Below, one piece after another: positions 9,684-20,932 of a stretch of 64,000 nt of DNA (its first letter is position 1; every line of letters begins with the position of its first letter). The stretch covers positions 558,001-622,000 of the forward strand of contig JAQOOI010000015.1 of the NCBI GenBank assembly GCA_028554645.1, in the 5' to 3' direction. A program made the position numbers and the translations under genes. This DNA is from Omphalotus guepiniiformis (Eukaryota > Basidiomycota > Agaricomycetes > Agaricales > Omphalotaceae). A model generated the notes under the pieces. The model was not told where the DNA came from, made no database searches, and saw only the letters and a list, made by a program, of their open reading frames with translations.

Positions 9684-12227
9684 TTAGACAGATGACGAGG
9701 CCTCAGGGACCCCCACAATAAGCTGGCCAAGTACAAAACACACGTCACGAATTGCCGCAGAGATCACCCCTCCCTCCTCCTCCTTCTGAGCCTTCTCTCG
9801 ACCTGTCTTGGTTGGCATTTTGTCAACAATATGAATCCAGAATGCCAAGCAGGCAATGACCACCGAAATCCCGTTAGGGCCTGAGTGTGCAAGCTCGTCC
9901 CACTGCCCACGCCCCCCCTGGTGCACAACGTCGTATTTCTCCAACACCGGCCGATGATCAATGAAGAGTGAGAGACGCCACTCTGGCTGCAACGCCTCCC
10001 ACCAGACCCAGAACTGGGAGCCGAGCATCTTTGAGTCAGTTGCAAAAGGTCGCCAGTCAGGACGCCGGGCCCTGGCAACCCAGTCCCCCACACAGATCGG
10101 CCTACCTTCAGCGCTCAGCTTCTTTGACACCCCTCCGCTATGCGTGTCCTCGAACTTCAACCACAATTTCAACATCTCCCGCCATTGAGTCTGTGAATGA
10201 TGTGGGACATCCTTCGCAACGGTGAGGGTGTTTAGAGCATATAATGGTGCCTCGACGCTGAGAACAGGCAGGCCGGCTTCATCAAAGGTGATGGGAAGTG
10301 GGGGCGCCCGCTTACGTTCGACCCCTTGGAGCGCAGCCTTTCGACTTGACCTCTTTCTCTGAGGCTCGCTCTCATCAAAACCCACCCTCTTCCGCTTCTT
10401 ATTCGCCACTGCCTCTACTACTTTCCGCTTCTTACTCTCCACCTCCTTCCCCTTCGATCGGTTTGGCGCTGCTTCGTTATCCACCTTTTTTCCCCTCTTC
10501 GAAGCCTTCTTCATACTTGCGGCGGACTTCCTCTCAGGTTGCGCTCCAAGTTCTGGACTATCAGCGCCACGGTCCGCTGCCGACGGCTCTGGAGTACCAG
10601 CAGGACTGGGCACTGGGGTGGCTGGAGCAGAGGAAGTAGGACCAGCAGAGGGGTGTTCGGGTACAGCATCCATAGCCTTGGGAGAGGGAGCAGAGATAGC
10701 ACCAGAGGCAGGTGCAGCAACGGTAGTCGTTGACAGAGCGGTAGCAGGAGGTGGGGAAGGTGGGGAGCCAGTTGGCTGAGTACCAACTGCAGGCGCGCTG
10801 GTCGAAGTAGAAGAGTCGGTATGCCTGGAGCCAGCAGACAAGACGGGAGGGGACATCTGGCCTGCAGATTTTGTACGACTTGATCGCTCAGTGTTCGACC
10901 CTGACAACGAGCGTTCTGCACGGTCTGAGGACCTCTTCTTCCGCCCCAAGTCCGACTGTGAAGCCTCAATATTGTTGCCTTCGGAAATAGACCAACTGAA
11001 AACGTTGGGGCTATCCTCGAGCGCAACTCCAAGCTCCTCCTCAAACTCGTCGGCCAAAGCTCGTGCTTTACATTCCTCCTCAGCTGTGAAATCACATTAG
11101 ATCCTTTCCATCTGATATGAAAGCATTCACGTACTATAGCACTTCTGCAAAAACCGCCCCATACTCGGAAATAGATGCTTGTTCCACGCCACGTATTCCG
11201 AAGCTCCAAAATTCTGTGGTATATCCCCTTGTGTAGTGCCAGAATGTACCCTGCCAACAATCTTAGTATAGTTCTATGGAGAGTGGATAGCACGTACGAG
11301 ATGATGTTCAATCTTCCCTTGTCGATTGGCTCTGGTCCACCTGCAACGAAGGAGCACTTCCACCCAGTGTGCTCGCAAATTCCATCGAGGATCGGCTTGA
11401 CAAAACGGGTAAGGTTGTTGATAGAACTACGCTGAGGTCAGTATCGTATCATAATGAATGAATGGCAGCTGCGTACCGTTGATAATCCTCACGCTTCGTT
11501 GACGCCGGTCCGGTCAGCTTTGCATTATATTCCTCCACATCTGCTTCGTGCTTTTCCTTTGCAACGACCTCCCACCTCCCCTTCTCGTCTTCCGACAGCT
11601 TATCCCACTCTTTCGTCACCACATCCTGATACAATTTTGCCATATCCCTACGAACCACCTGCTTCTTCGCATCCTCGTAACGTTGCCCGATGACTTCATC
11701 ATTGTCCTTGGCCCACACAAGCTTCGCGGTCTTGCGGCGTGGCTTTGAGGAACAAACACCATCGGTGAGCTTCAGCATCAGCACGGACAGAGGATTAAGC
11801 TCCTCCTTCTTCATCCCGATGTCGTTCTGTTTGGCGTAGGTGCTTTTGAGGTAACGTTCGATTTGCTGTGGGAAGAAACACGTTCGCTCAGTTTAGTCGC
11901 GTCGCGGTCAAGTGATCATTGATCAGAACTTACTCCTCGACGTAGCCTCAAAGTGTCTTTATACAGGTCATGTTTCTTTTGGGCCTCTTCGTCGCTACCT
12001 GGGTCTGGATACTCGACTGCGGCCAAGTCATCATTGACAGCATCAAGCTCTTCTTGTGTACGTTCCAGATCCAATGGTAAGTCAACCGGCCAACGGTTGA
12101 ACACCAGGCGACATATCTCAACAACACAATCTTTCGCGGTGCCAGCTCTGACAGCGGCCTCATATCGGGGATAGAGGGAGTCAATGAAAGCTTGCCGTTG
12201 CCCTTTAATGGCTCGAGGCTGGGGCAT
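9684..12227 (-). CDS. KDZ-cargo protein, 775 aa, HMG-like segment and low-complexity middle; function unknown
   Basis: Five exons: 12227-11934, 11865-11477, 11426-11298, 11250-11135, 11083-9684; all junctions are GT-AG and the frame closes exactly. In order: a charged N-terminus; a segment at about residues 165-200 (YQDVVTKEWDKLSEDEKGRW) with the look of an HMG box; a conserved-looking block with TGWKCSF and SVHSGTTQGD; a long Ser/Pro/Ala-rich stretch with basic KKRK-type nuclear signals; and a Trp-rich C-terminal block (QFWVWWEALQPEWRLSLF). Similar large proteins accompany agaricomycete transposons from memory, but I cannot name a function; nuclear DNA binding is an inference. It is divergent from the gene at 12651, sharing the 12228-12650 interval. 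Confidence 0.8.
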
Positions 12228-12650
12228 AACACGCTACTAGTTGTAATGTAAGTCAGATTATGATGCTCTGTCTGCATTGGCACACTCACCTTCCGATGCT
12301 GTGCAGGGAGAAATAGAGGGATTGAGGTACTTTTCCTCAGTTATTTTTGCTGGTGAGCAGTCCCTACTCTGACCTAGCTAGGTCAAAAATCACCAGGCGC
12401 AGACTATTTAGGGCAGTTACCCTTGAAAGCTTGATCTTCGGCTGGAGCCTCACCCCTAGGACAATATCCCTTAAAGTAAAACCACCATCACGCAAGATAG
12501 ACCATAATGATCTCCAAGCGACCAAGTGGCACAACCCTTTTTCCGGCAGACAGATCACCCGCTCCCCCGCGTGATACTGATACAGCCCTCAGCCCTTGGC
12601 CCTTTCGTGCCCAACCCACTCCATCCCTTCTTCTCTTCCTTGGCTCCATC
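12228..12650. promoter_or_regulatory. Divergent promoter interval with an internal copy of a TIR motif
   Basis: 423 bp between two divergently read cargo genes. It holds an 18-bp word (TTTAGGGCAGTTACCCTT, 12407-12424) identical to 9072-9089 in the left terminal repeat. This may be an internal transposase-binding site that links cargo expression to the transposase; that role is inference. Confidence 0.5.
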
Positions 12651-13650
12651 ATGCCTAACATCCCCCCTAGTAAGTCCTCCCCACTCCCTTGCTCCCTTTC
12701 TGCTCTAACCTGAGCCAGCACCTGCTACACCTACATTTAGTACACCTGGGAGGCGCATCAGGTACCAAGCTGAAGGAACTCCGACAAGCTGTACGTTTGA
12801 AGTTTTAAATTCCGATTATTGCTAAAGTTTCAAACCACGATAGATATCACGATCACTACTACGACTACCGTGGTGACGGTCGATTTTCAGCTCCCCCCTC
12901 AGCCAATCGTAATCTCAGACTCCGAGGACGAGTCCGAGGACCAACGTGAGGACCAGCCAACTATAATATCAGACTCCGAGGGCGACTCTGAGGATCAACA
13001 TTCGAACCAACGTGAGGAGGAGCCTAGAGCATTGCCGGTTGCGAACCACAAAAACGTACGGCCCACAGCAGAGTCACAGCAGCCACCACCGTCACCACCC
13101 ACATCTACTGCCCCAGCAGCGCTGCAACCAAGAGACTTGCAAGACCCTCCCTCGTACAACCAAGTCGTGAGATCGGTAAGCTTTCATTCCAATTCGTAAA
13201 CTAGGGCGCTTCAGGTTAAGATTTTACTTAGGTTGAGTTCACCAACGACACGTCCGATTTCTACGCCCGGCGCTTTACCCAGCCCATCATTGCGCCCCAT
13301 CAAATTGATGCCCAGTCCGTTTCAGGCAGAATGACCCCTATGAAATGGTACGTGGTCACCAGAGGTGCAATGGTTGGAGTTTTCGGGGACTGGTAAGTAC
13401 TTTTCTGACCAACCTCAGTGCACATACTCACTCCCTTCAAAGGCTGGAGGTTGCGCCGATCACTCAGGGGTTTAGAACTGCAGAGCAGAAAAGCTACAGG
13501 ACCCTCAGCCAGGCATTGGAGAGCTATACTAACAGTTATAATGCTCGCAAACTGACGGTCATAAATCGGGCAGGTATCCCTCAAACAAGGCAGTGGTGCT
13601 CCGGGTTAGACTTGACATCTCAGCTCTCAGATCTCACCCTGTCAGGATGA
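12651..13650 (+). CDS. KDZ-cargo protein with RNase H1 N-terminal-like (hybrid-binding) domain, about 244 aa
   Basis: Five exons: 12651-12669, 12719-12790, 12844-13175, 13232-13392, 13443-13650; phases close exactly with GT-AG introns. The N-terminal half is Thr/Pro-rich and acidic, with two IxISDSE-type motifs (IVISDSEDESED and IISDSEGD) that resemble SUMO-interaction motifs. The C-terminal part (WYVVTRGAMVGVFGDW, then GFRTAEQKSYRTLSQA) matches the caulimovirus viroplasmin/RNase H1 N-terminal fold, known to bind RNA-DNA hybrids or double-stranded RNA. No RNase H catalytic domain follows. A role in nucleic-acid handling during transposition is inference. Confidence 0.75.
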
Positions 13651-13804
13651 AAACGTGTAACTCGATGAAAACAAGTACTTCTCTACTGTAGCAAATTGAA
13701 ATATGTAAATTGTTTTCTCTCTATCCATTGACCCTGTTCCACATTGTGAATGAGTAATCAGTGATGGAATAATATTTCCAATATCAAGTGCAATTAGTGA
13801 CAGT

Positions 13805-14361
13805 CTAGACAGCAGTACCGACACAGCCCTTCTTCCTATGTCAGAAGTCAGTGGCTGAAGACTTTGTAAGAAAAGAAAGATCTCACCGAGCACGCCGTTC
13901 GCGTTCTTTCTGGGCCAACTTTTCTCGATTATCCTCCCGCCAAAGGGCTTGTTGGGCACGCTTCCTGCCTCGCACCTCTTCTTGCTCTTCATGGGACAGA
14001 GTACGAAGGAGCTCTTGACGCCTGCAATAAAGACTAAGCACCGAAACTAACACTATTATTGGCCAGACTTGCCGTTTATTAGCTTGTACTACTGCATGTA
14101 TTTTTGCATCTCGATTTCTAATAAGGAAAAAGTCTGAACCTGTGACTTGCGAGAGTATTCAAAAAAAAATTCGTACCTGCTATACTGCTTATGAGCACGC
14201 ATCCTCTTTAGAATCACTTGCCTCCCAATTTTGCGCATAGGGAGAAAAAGTGCAATTTCCTCCTCGTCGTGCCCGCGGTCCCGCATCCATTGAAGCTCAG
14301 CTTCGCCAGTCAAGTCCAAACGGGTATCTGGATCATTGAGCATTCGAGTGATTCGAGGCAT
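13805..14361 (-). CDS. Small highly charged helical protein, 116 aa, KDZ cargo
   Basis: Three exons: 14361-14177, 14021-13887, 13835-13805, with GT-AG introns and exact phase closure. The product is rich in Arg, Glu and Gln (QELLRTLSHEEQEEVRGRKR and KLAQKERERRARRKK), likely alpha-helical and possibly coiled coil with a basic nuclear-type tail. An N-terminal block reads LDLTGEAELQWMRDRGHDEE. I do not recognise the family. It lies downstream of the TET/JBP gene on the same strand; both fall between the terminal repeats. Confidence 0.65.
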
Positions 14362-14882
14362 GGACGTAGATCAATATGGTTCAATTGCCGTGCGGAATAC
14401 GGCTGTATGTGGCTAATGTGGCGTAAGGCAGAAAGTCGCCACGCCCAATCCTCGTAGAACTTCATTGACAGTATTTTAGCAGAGATGACCATTTGAGAGG
14501 GTACCCGAGGTAGCTTTCCATTTCTCCTGTAGTTTCGCGATCGAACTTGAACCGAAGGAGACAGCGGAATGTTACTCGAAATGCTCGTTGCCACTGGTTG
14601 GCACTAGTACGGTTCCGCAGGTTCGTTTGGGGGTCAAGAAGGTCATTGGTGTTCTGAATTATGTGTGGCATGTTCAGAAGACATACGGTTTGCATTTAAC
14701 ATCATAATTTGCATAGACTTGTTCCAGCGCAATTAACCTCCGGTCAGTCAGACAGGCAACCTTCGCTTTCACTTCACTCATTTGAACACACGTGGATTCA
14801 TGAATTCACAAGGTACTCAGGCTCGAATCACGAGTGTTTCATTGATACAATATTTTTCATTGATACAATACAAGACATCTAA

Positions 14883-16857
14883 TTAGGTTACTGCTAATCC
14901 AATATCTTTTAAGGTGGAGAACAGAGAAAGGCCCATCTGCCAGCGGCTGCGTCGACGTTCTAACTCCTGCTTTGCCTCCTCGGACCCCAGGCTCTCATTA
15001 AAATCTGCCTCTAACTGAAAACCATGGTCGACCCAGCGAAACAGAGCGCCGGCGCAGTATTGGGTGAATGACATACGGGTCTCATGCGGTCGAATAAGGG
15101 TGTTGTAATGTCTACAAACCCCTGAGGGAATCAAAATCAGAGAGCCGGGGGGAAATTCAATGACAACCTTGAAATCGGGTAGAACTAGGTGGCCGCCCTT
15201 CTTGGGATCGTAGGTCCCTAGACTCCATATTGCGCACCATCCGAACGGCAGGTTGGCGAAGTCCACGTGTTCCTGGCAAATTGTGTGGGGTCCGAAGTTG
15301 AAAGCTGCAGCTGCGAATACGCTGTTGTTGAACAGGCGGTTGAGAGACATGTTGGAGCCCAGAAGAGCGGTGAAGTGCCTCGAGTAGTAATCAAACAACT
15401 TGGGGGCCCATGCCTTGAAAACACCTGTTCGTGGGGGCTGTTAGCAAGATGGGGTTCTAAGGGGAGAAAACTTGCCTGTGGCGAAACCGGATAGCCGTTT
15501 GAATGCCCAGTGAGAAACAAGGGTGGCTAAAACCTTGGAGTTTGCTTTGTTATGAACAAGGTTGCCTGGGCGCTATTTGAAAAACCGTCAGTGGCTTGGT
15601 AGAGATTGTAGAAGCTGATACTAACGATCTGGCCTCCCCCGTGTGATATTCCGGTGGAAAGGGCTGGAAATTCCCCTCGTCGATGGCTGGTCTGGTCTGA
15701 TGAAAATTTGCAGGATGGCCGCAGTTTGGCTAGCAGCTCGGTTGCACTTCGGATCACATCAGGCCAAGCAGGGTCGTCAGGGTGCCCGGCTAGAAGGGCT
15801 ATCACTCGATTGTCTTGGTCAAGGAAGGGGGCTGAGGAGCTGAAGGGAACCGGTTAGGTTAGATGTATATCAAAGGTAGAGCTCCTGCACTTACTTGGCA
15901 TCCCATTCAATCAGTTCGTATTGAAACTCAGAGTCATGCCCAATTAGCTCTTCCACCCAGTACTGCCCAGGGTTAGGTTTGCTACGCAAGCCGACGTAGG
16001 CTGTGGATGCTACGGGTGCCTCTTTCTCCAGGGAGTAGGTGACACAGATGGGGTCGCAATGGGCAACGTGCTTGTGCAATGTAGCCGGTCACACCCTGAA
16101 GTCCTCAGCCGTTTGATTGGCGGCCTTGGCAGCCAACTCTTCCTGGCGAACTTTCTTTCGGTGGCGTTTGCTAGATTTTTTTGCATGACCTTTGCGCTTG
16201 AGTGGTGCAGGTTGGGGTGGGATACCCGCAGGGGTCGGGTGGTTGTGTGTTGGCCTTGTCAAAGGGATCGGGCTGGGGGACCTTGACCAGTCGGACAAGT
16301 CTGTGAGTGGGGAGAGTGGGGTTGGGGGGCGAGAGGATGGGGGGGTTGACGGTTGGTCCAAATTATCTTGTTCACCCTCATGCAGAATCATGTCGAATAG
16401 GGCGGACTCAAAATGATAGCCTTGGAATTCTGGCTTAACGGCGTAGGGGGAGAAAGGGGTCCCGCGGCGTGTTCGTCGACGCTGATCTGGAGAAATGGGA
16501 TAAATTTTCAATACAGATTATGAAGCTAATGATTAGTCTAAAAGATGTGGAGGAAGGCCACCCTGCACTAAACCTAGTATTCCCACGGCAGCGAGTATTC
16601 AAGGTGGGCTGGGCGGTGTGTCCAGCACTGTCTGTTGGGCTCCGAGGATGAACTTAAGCCTGAGTAGCCAAGTATTCCCGTGGCAACGAGTATTCAAGGC
16701 TACTGCAGGCCAGTTCAACCAGTGAGCTAACCCCTCGATCAGCCAAGTATTCCCGTGGCGATGAGTATTCATGGTGAGCGACGGGTAGTAATGCAACAGA
16801 GACTAATGAGAGGAAAGCAAAAGTAACGGACTCACCGTTTAGTATTGGCAGCCTCAT
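14883..16857 (-). pseudogene. TET/JBP-family 2OG-Fe(II) dioxygenase, catalytic domain intact but one in-frame TGA
   Basis: Oxidises 5-methylcytosine (or thymine, in JBP) with Fe(II) and 2-oxoglutarate in known relatives. Five exons: 16857-16836, 16486-15895, 15839-15626, 15572-15476 (GC-AG intron after it), 15424-14883; 489 codons. The catalytic block shows HRRGEFPALSTGISHGGGQ, iron ligands H361 and D363 (CQEHVDFANLPFG), H414 (GVCRHYN) and the 2OG-binding R425 (ETRMSFTQY). The N-terminal part has a basic nuclear signal (LKRKGHAKKSSKRHRKK). Codon 140 is TGA (16089-16091) with the frame open on both sides, probably CGA changed to TGA. Removing it as a 24-nt intron would keep frame but is too short to be likely. 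The first intron (16487-16835) is unusually long. Confidence 0.9.
16570..16780. repeat. Three-copy minisatellite in the first intron of the TET/JBP gene
   Basis: Three units of the form AGTATTCCCRYGGCRAYGAGTATTCAWGG begin at about 16577, 16671 and 16745, separated by unrelated spacers. Each unit holds the word AGTATTC twice. Confidence 0.85.
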
Positions 16858-17019
16858 CTTCCGAGGTGTAAGGGCGAGGGTTGTGTAAGAGCGGGGTCGT
16901 GGGCTTGATCAAATGTTTGGAGTCAAACCGTGGCCTGAAAACTAAGAAGGCTAACAAGGGCAAATAACGCATCCGCGTCGTTGCATGTGATCAGACAGTG
17001 ACAGCCTCAGACTATTAAC
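16858..17019. promoter_or_regulatory. Bidirectional promoter between TET/JBP and KDZ transposase
   Basis: Only 162 bp separate the two start codons, which face away from each other, so the dioxygenase and transposase are probably expressed together. No clear TATA box was seen. Confidence 0.6.
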
Positions 17020-20000
17020 ATGAAACGTAAATCCAGTCGTCAGCTGCAGCGGGGAGACGCTCATCGTCATCGAGTAAACGACACAAACTTCAGGGCAGTT
17101 TTTACCCGCGAAGGTCAGATATCAACCTACACCAGCCGTCTGCTCAAGGCTCCTCGAACCGCGGTCGATTCTTCCTCTGAATGGCTTGCCTCTTGGGCGC
17201 CGCTGGATGCTACGAGCTTGGGGATGGATAATGACGGTGTATGGTATGATGAAGAGATGGCGAGAGATCCGTTTGAGCCAGTCAGTTCTACGGTCGTTGA
17301 CATTGGGAAGCTGAAGAAAACCAAAAGGTCTAGACGTTCGGTGAGTTAATTATCCAGTACTTCCGACATGTGTGTTCAACGTGTGTATTAGAGACGACCA
17401 CATCTCGTATGGGCAGAGCAATACCGTCAATTATATCTGGATGAGCTACTTCGAGCGGACGGGCGAGGGGATTTCATGGGACAGAAAACTTGTGTAGATT
17501 GTGTTGGAAGAAAGAAGGCGGCTGCGGAGCAAGGGCCTGGGGAATATCGTTGTCGCGATTGCTTTATGCAAGACATGGTTTGCAGTGTGTGCTGTGTTCG
17601 TAGGCATCGCCAGAATCCTTTTCATAGGATCGAGGTATGTTTCTGTGAATATGGATTGAAATACAAAGTCTAACACTGTACGCAGAGATGGACTGGCAGG
17701 CAGTTCGTCCGGTCGACTTTACATGATCTTGGGCTGGTCATCCATTTGAATCACCTGAGTAGCTCTTGCCCCTCTGGCCACCCCTCCCACCAACAGTTGC
17801 GGATAATGCACACCAATGGCATCTATCAGGTTGTGGTGCAGTTCTGCCATTGCCAACGACGGGTTCCTGACCACATACAGCTCCTTCGACGGGGCATCTA
17901 TCCGGCCTCACAAGATGTGGTGAAGACTTGCGCCACCTTTCGTCTCCTGGAGCATTTACATTTACTGTCCTTGGTTGGGAAAGGTGGGACCTACGACTAC
18001 TATCGCTTCCTTGAACGCCTTACCAACAACACTGGTGTTGGTGTGCCACACCCCCGGTATCGGGCTTTGCAACGAATGCTCATTCAATGGCGAAACCTCA
18101 AGATGCTGAAACGTGCGGGGCGCGGCAATATTGTGAACGGGATAGCCACCACGGGTGCTGGAGAGCTGGGTTTACTTTGTCCCTCATGCCCTCACCCTGG
18201 TATCAATCTTGTAGAGGGATGGGACAAGGCTGGGCCTCAGGAAAAGTCCGCCGCTTATTTCTGACTTTCTTTACTGAGATTGACTTATCGTCTGCAGATT
18301 TCTTTATGCGATAGTGCTTTGTATCGATTTTAATTTTCGAATGAAAAACCAGTTGGTATCTTCTTGGATTCGAGATCCTGGGTTGAGTGACGGGTTGGCG
18401 TATTTTGTACCTCGGGCACCCTATGAGAAGTACATTCTGAAACATGTTGGGGAAGATGAGGTGTGTGGTGTATTCTCATCTTTCTGCCCTGATTGACCAG
18501 GTCCGCAGATAAGCTCCTGTGCTGGTTTTTCTGCATTGGCGCAGCAGAACACTCGGTCATCAAAGGGCTTAAGATATACTGGGGTGGGTGCAGTTAGTTG
18601 TGGAAGAAGTGAAATGGTGTTACCTCAGGGGGTTGGCAATTGTGAGAAGGGAGAACGGTGGGTACTTTCAACCTAATTCATTAGTTCCGTTGCTGAATTC
18701 TTTGCTAGATATGCAAACTCCGATTTTATTTTTGCCTCCAGCCTTCAACTTTACGCGCGTGCCCTCCAAATGCTGATAGTCAGCTATGATATATGCTGCC
18801 AGTGGTTCGCAAACCTGTACAAGAGGATGGAGAGGTGGGACGCTGGTCTAAAGGTTCCATTGTCGCTGGCTATGACCCCCGTTATCCCGAAATTTCACCT
18901 TCCTGCTCACCGAGAGGAGGGCCACCACGGGTTTAATTGTAATTTGGTCAAAGGTCTGGGTGCCTGTGACTGCGAGGGTCCTGAGCGCGTTTGGGCCGTG
19001 ATGAACGGCGCGGCGGCATCCACCAAGCCTATGGGTCCAGGTTCTCGAGTGGATGTTCTCAACGATCATTTCGGGTGGCACAATTATCAAAAATATATTG
19101 GACATGGTGAGGGGAGAGCGTTAATCTATTAAAGTATATCTTACTAACTCCCTGGCAGGAAAGCTCTACTCCTCAAAGTACAGGCAGGCCGTCAAGGACC
19201 GAAACACCCATGTAGAGGCGCATCGTGGTCTAACCGAAACGCTGCCGGAAGGATTGAGAGAGAAGTGGGAAAGTCAGTGTCAGGCTTGGGATGAAAGCAC
19301 CTATCCAAGGCGGGGCGTTCTCAACCCCTTCCAATCAACTCAAACTTGTGTGTACCTTTGATTATGATCCCCTCCGCCCTCGCTAATTGCCGCAACCCCA
19401 GTCATGTCCTTGGCGAAGGTGGAGAAAGAGCTTGCGGAGTATGAGGAGGATCGGTTGAGGAAGGGGGGGTATCCTATCATAAAACTGGACCCGGGGCATT
19501 CTTGATACTTGGCCTTGAACTAGAGGAATCTCAGTGCGTGTAATCCTTTCCACCAAAGATTGCTAATGCCTCACCAGTTTTCTATCACAGGTGTAAAGTT
19601 CGAAAACTCGCTCACGCCAATCGAAACCCCACCCAAATACAATCCACAGCACTTACGGAGCAGCGAACTGTTCTGCGTACCAAGATTCGTAACTGGGTTT
19701 TGTTGCGGCACATTTATATGCCTGGTCTTCTTCGCACGTTGATGTCCATAGGGGAAGAATTCGGTGATCCAACCAGTGACGACGTCCAGGCAGAAAACAT
19801 CCCTCTTTGGCTACCCTCCTCCCTACCTGCAGACCAACGGGAGGCGACCTGTTTTCCTGGCTTGCCCGGGATGGAGGACACTCTTCGAACTGCACAGTGT
19901 AACAACAGCCTAGATGGGGTGCGACACACATTGCGAGTCAAGCTGCGCATGCTCCTGTTCAAGTATGCAAACATTAGTGGCCAGCGAGACGGGGTACGGT

Positions 20001-20842
20001 CGCGTACTGTTATCGACGGAATTCATGAGCGTGCCAAGGGGTTTGCAGACACGTATCGGCGAGCTCGGCTTGCAAAGCTGGCTCTTTCAGGCCCTGGGAA
20101 GTGGGAGACCACCTTACAAGTCCTCCAGGACTCTGACGTCCGCTCTTATGTCGATCCAGAGCGTGTGCGGGACGGCCCGGGTCGAAGGGGTACTGTAGAG
20201 GTGGAAGTGGGAGACCAGCAAGAGCATCCAGGCCAACTTCCCCCAGTGGAAGGTAGCGGGATTGATCTAGTGTCAGAGCCCAGGCATGAGTTGGAGTTCC
20301 GACGGGAACATGGCACTGGACAGGCTCGAATGCAGCTGTCCTGGATCTGGCTCACCAGCCGAATCAACACCCAGGATGGAGCAGACGAAAATGATGAAAT
20401 ACTTCGGGAAGTGTGGGCCAGAAGCCGTGCTCGAGCAGAGCGGGCTAAGGAGGAAGTTCTACGGCTGAAGGAGGAGATGCGAAGAACCCTGGTGTTTCTA
20501 TTGTGGAAGGCGAAGTGGTGGGAGGAGCTGGTGGGTAACCGACATTCTGAGACCTCAGATACAGCACTCCAGGAAGGCTTAGAAACCTACGCTCTTAAGC
20601 AGGCCCTAAATCAAAGAGCCCTGGCTCAATGTTTCAAGGATATGTGGTCTACGTCACTTGCTAGCGGGGGTGGAATAGACCGGAGTGCGGGAGAGGAAAA
20701 TGAGGGCTGGGAAGATGAGGGAGATGAGGGAGGGGACGAGGAGGACGAAGATGAGGAGGATGATGAGCATGAGGGGAATGGGGAGGAGGTAGGAGATGAG
20801 GAGGAGGGCCAGGAAGCAATGCAGGTAATCAATGTGGACTAA
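17020..20842 (+). pseudogene. KDZ transposase (CxC2 cysteine cluster), one-nucleotide frameshift
   Basis: Catalyses excision and insertion of the element. Nine exons: 17020-17340, 17392-17634, 17686-18245, 18298-18460, 18509-18657, 18709-19106, 19159-19347, 19402-19533, 19591-20842. It would be 1135 aa. Residues ~140-186 form the CxC2 zinc cluster (CVDCVGRK, CRDCF, CSVCC, RRH). KDZ core motifs follow: LHDLGLVIHL, TNGIYQVVVQFCHCQ, GELGLLCPSCPHPGINL, FLYAIVLCIDFNFRMK, VSYDICCQW (Asp ~504), IPKFHLPAH, CDCEGPERVWA (~564), NDHFG, and PLWLPSSLP. The C-terminus is strongly acidic. Exon 8 is one base short: a seven-G run (19463-19469) needs eight for the frame to continue into HKTGPGAFLILGLELEESQ. 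That is either an inactivating deletion or a homopolymer error. Confidence 0.92.
19463..19469 (+). other. Frameshift site in the KDZ transposase (G7 run)
   Basis: With seven Gs the frame meets a stop at 19503. With eight Gs the frame continues and matches the family. All other exons fit in frame. Confidence 0.85.
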
Positions 20843-20932
20843 GTCATCATCTGTATGTAAGCAATATTGATTACATGAGCATATCTGGCAGAATTCCGTC
20901 TGAAAAAAACAATGCCAAAGGATGGCGCATTG

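Noticed and set aside
10511..11311. 266-aa Leu/Pro-rich minus frame
   Set aside because: Alternate frame of the 775-aa cargo gene; it reads through two of that gene's introns.
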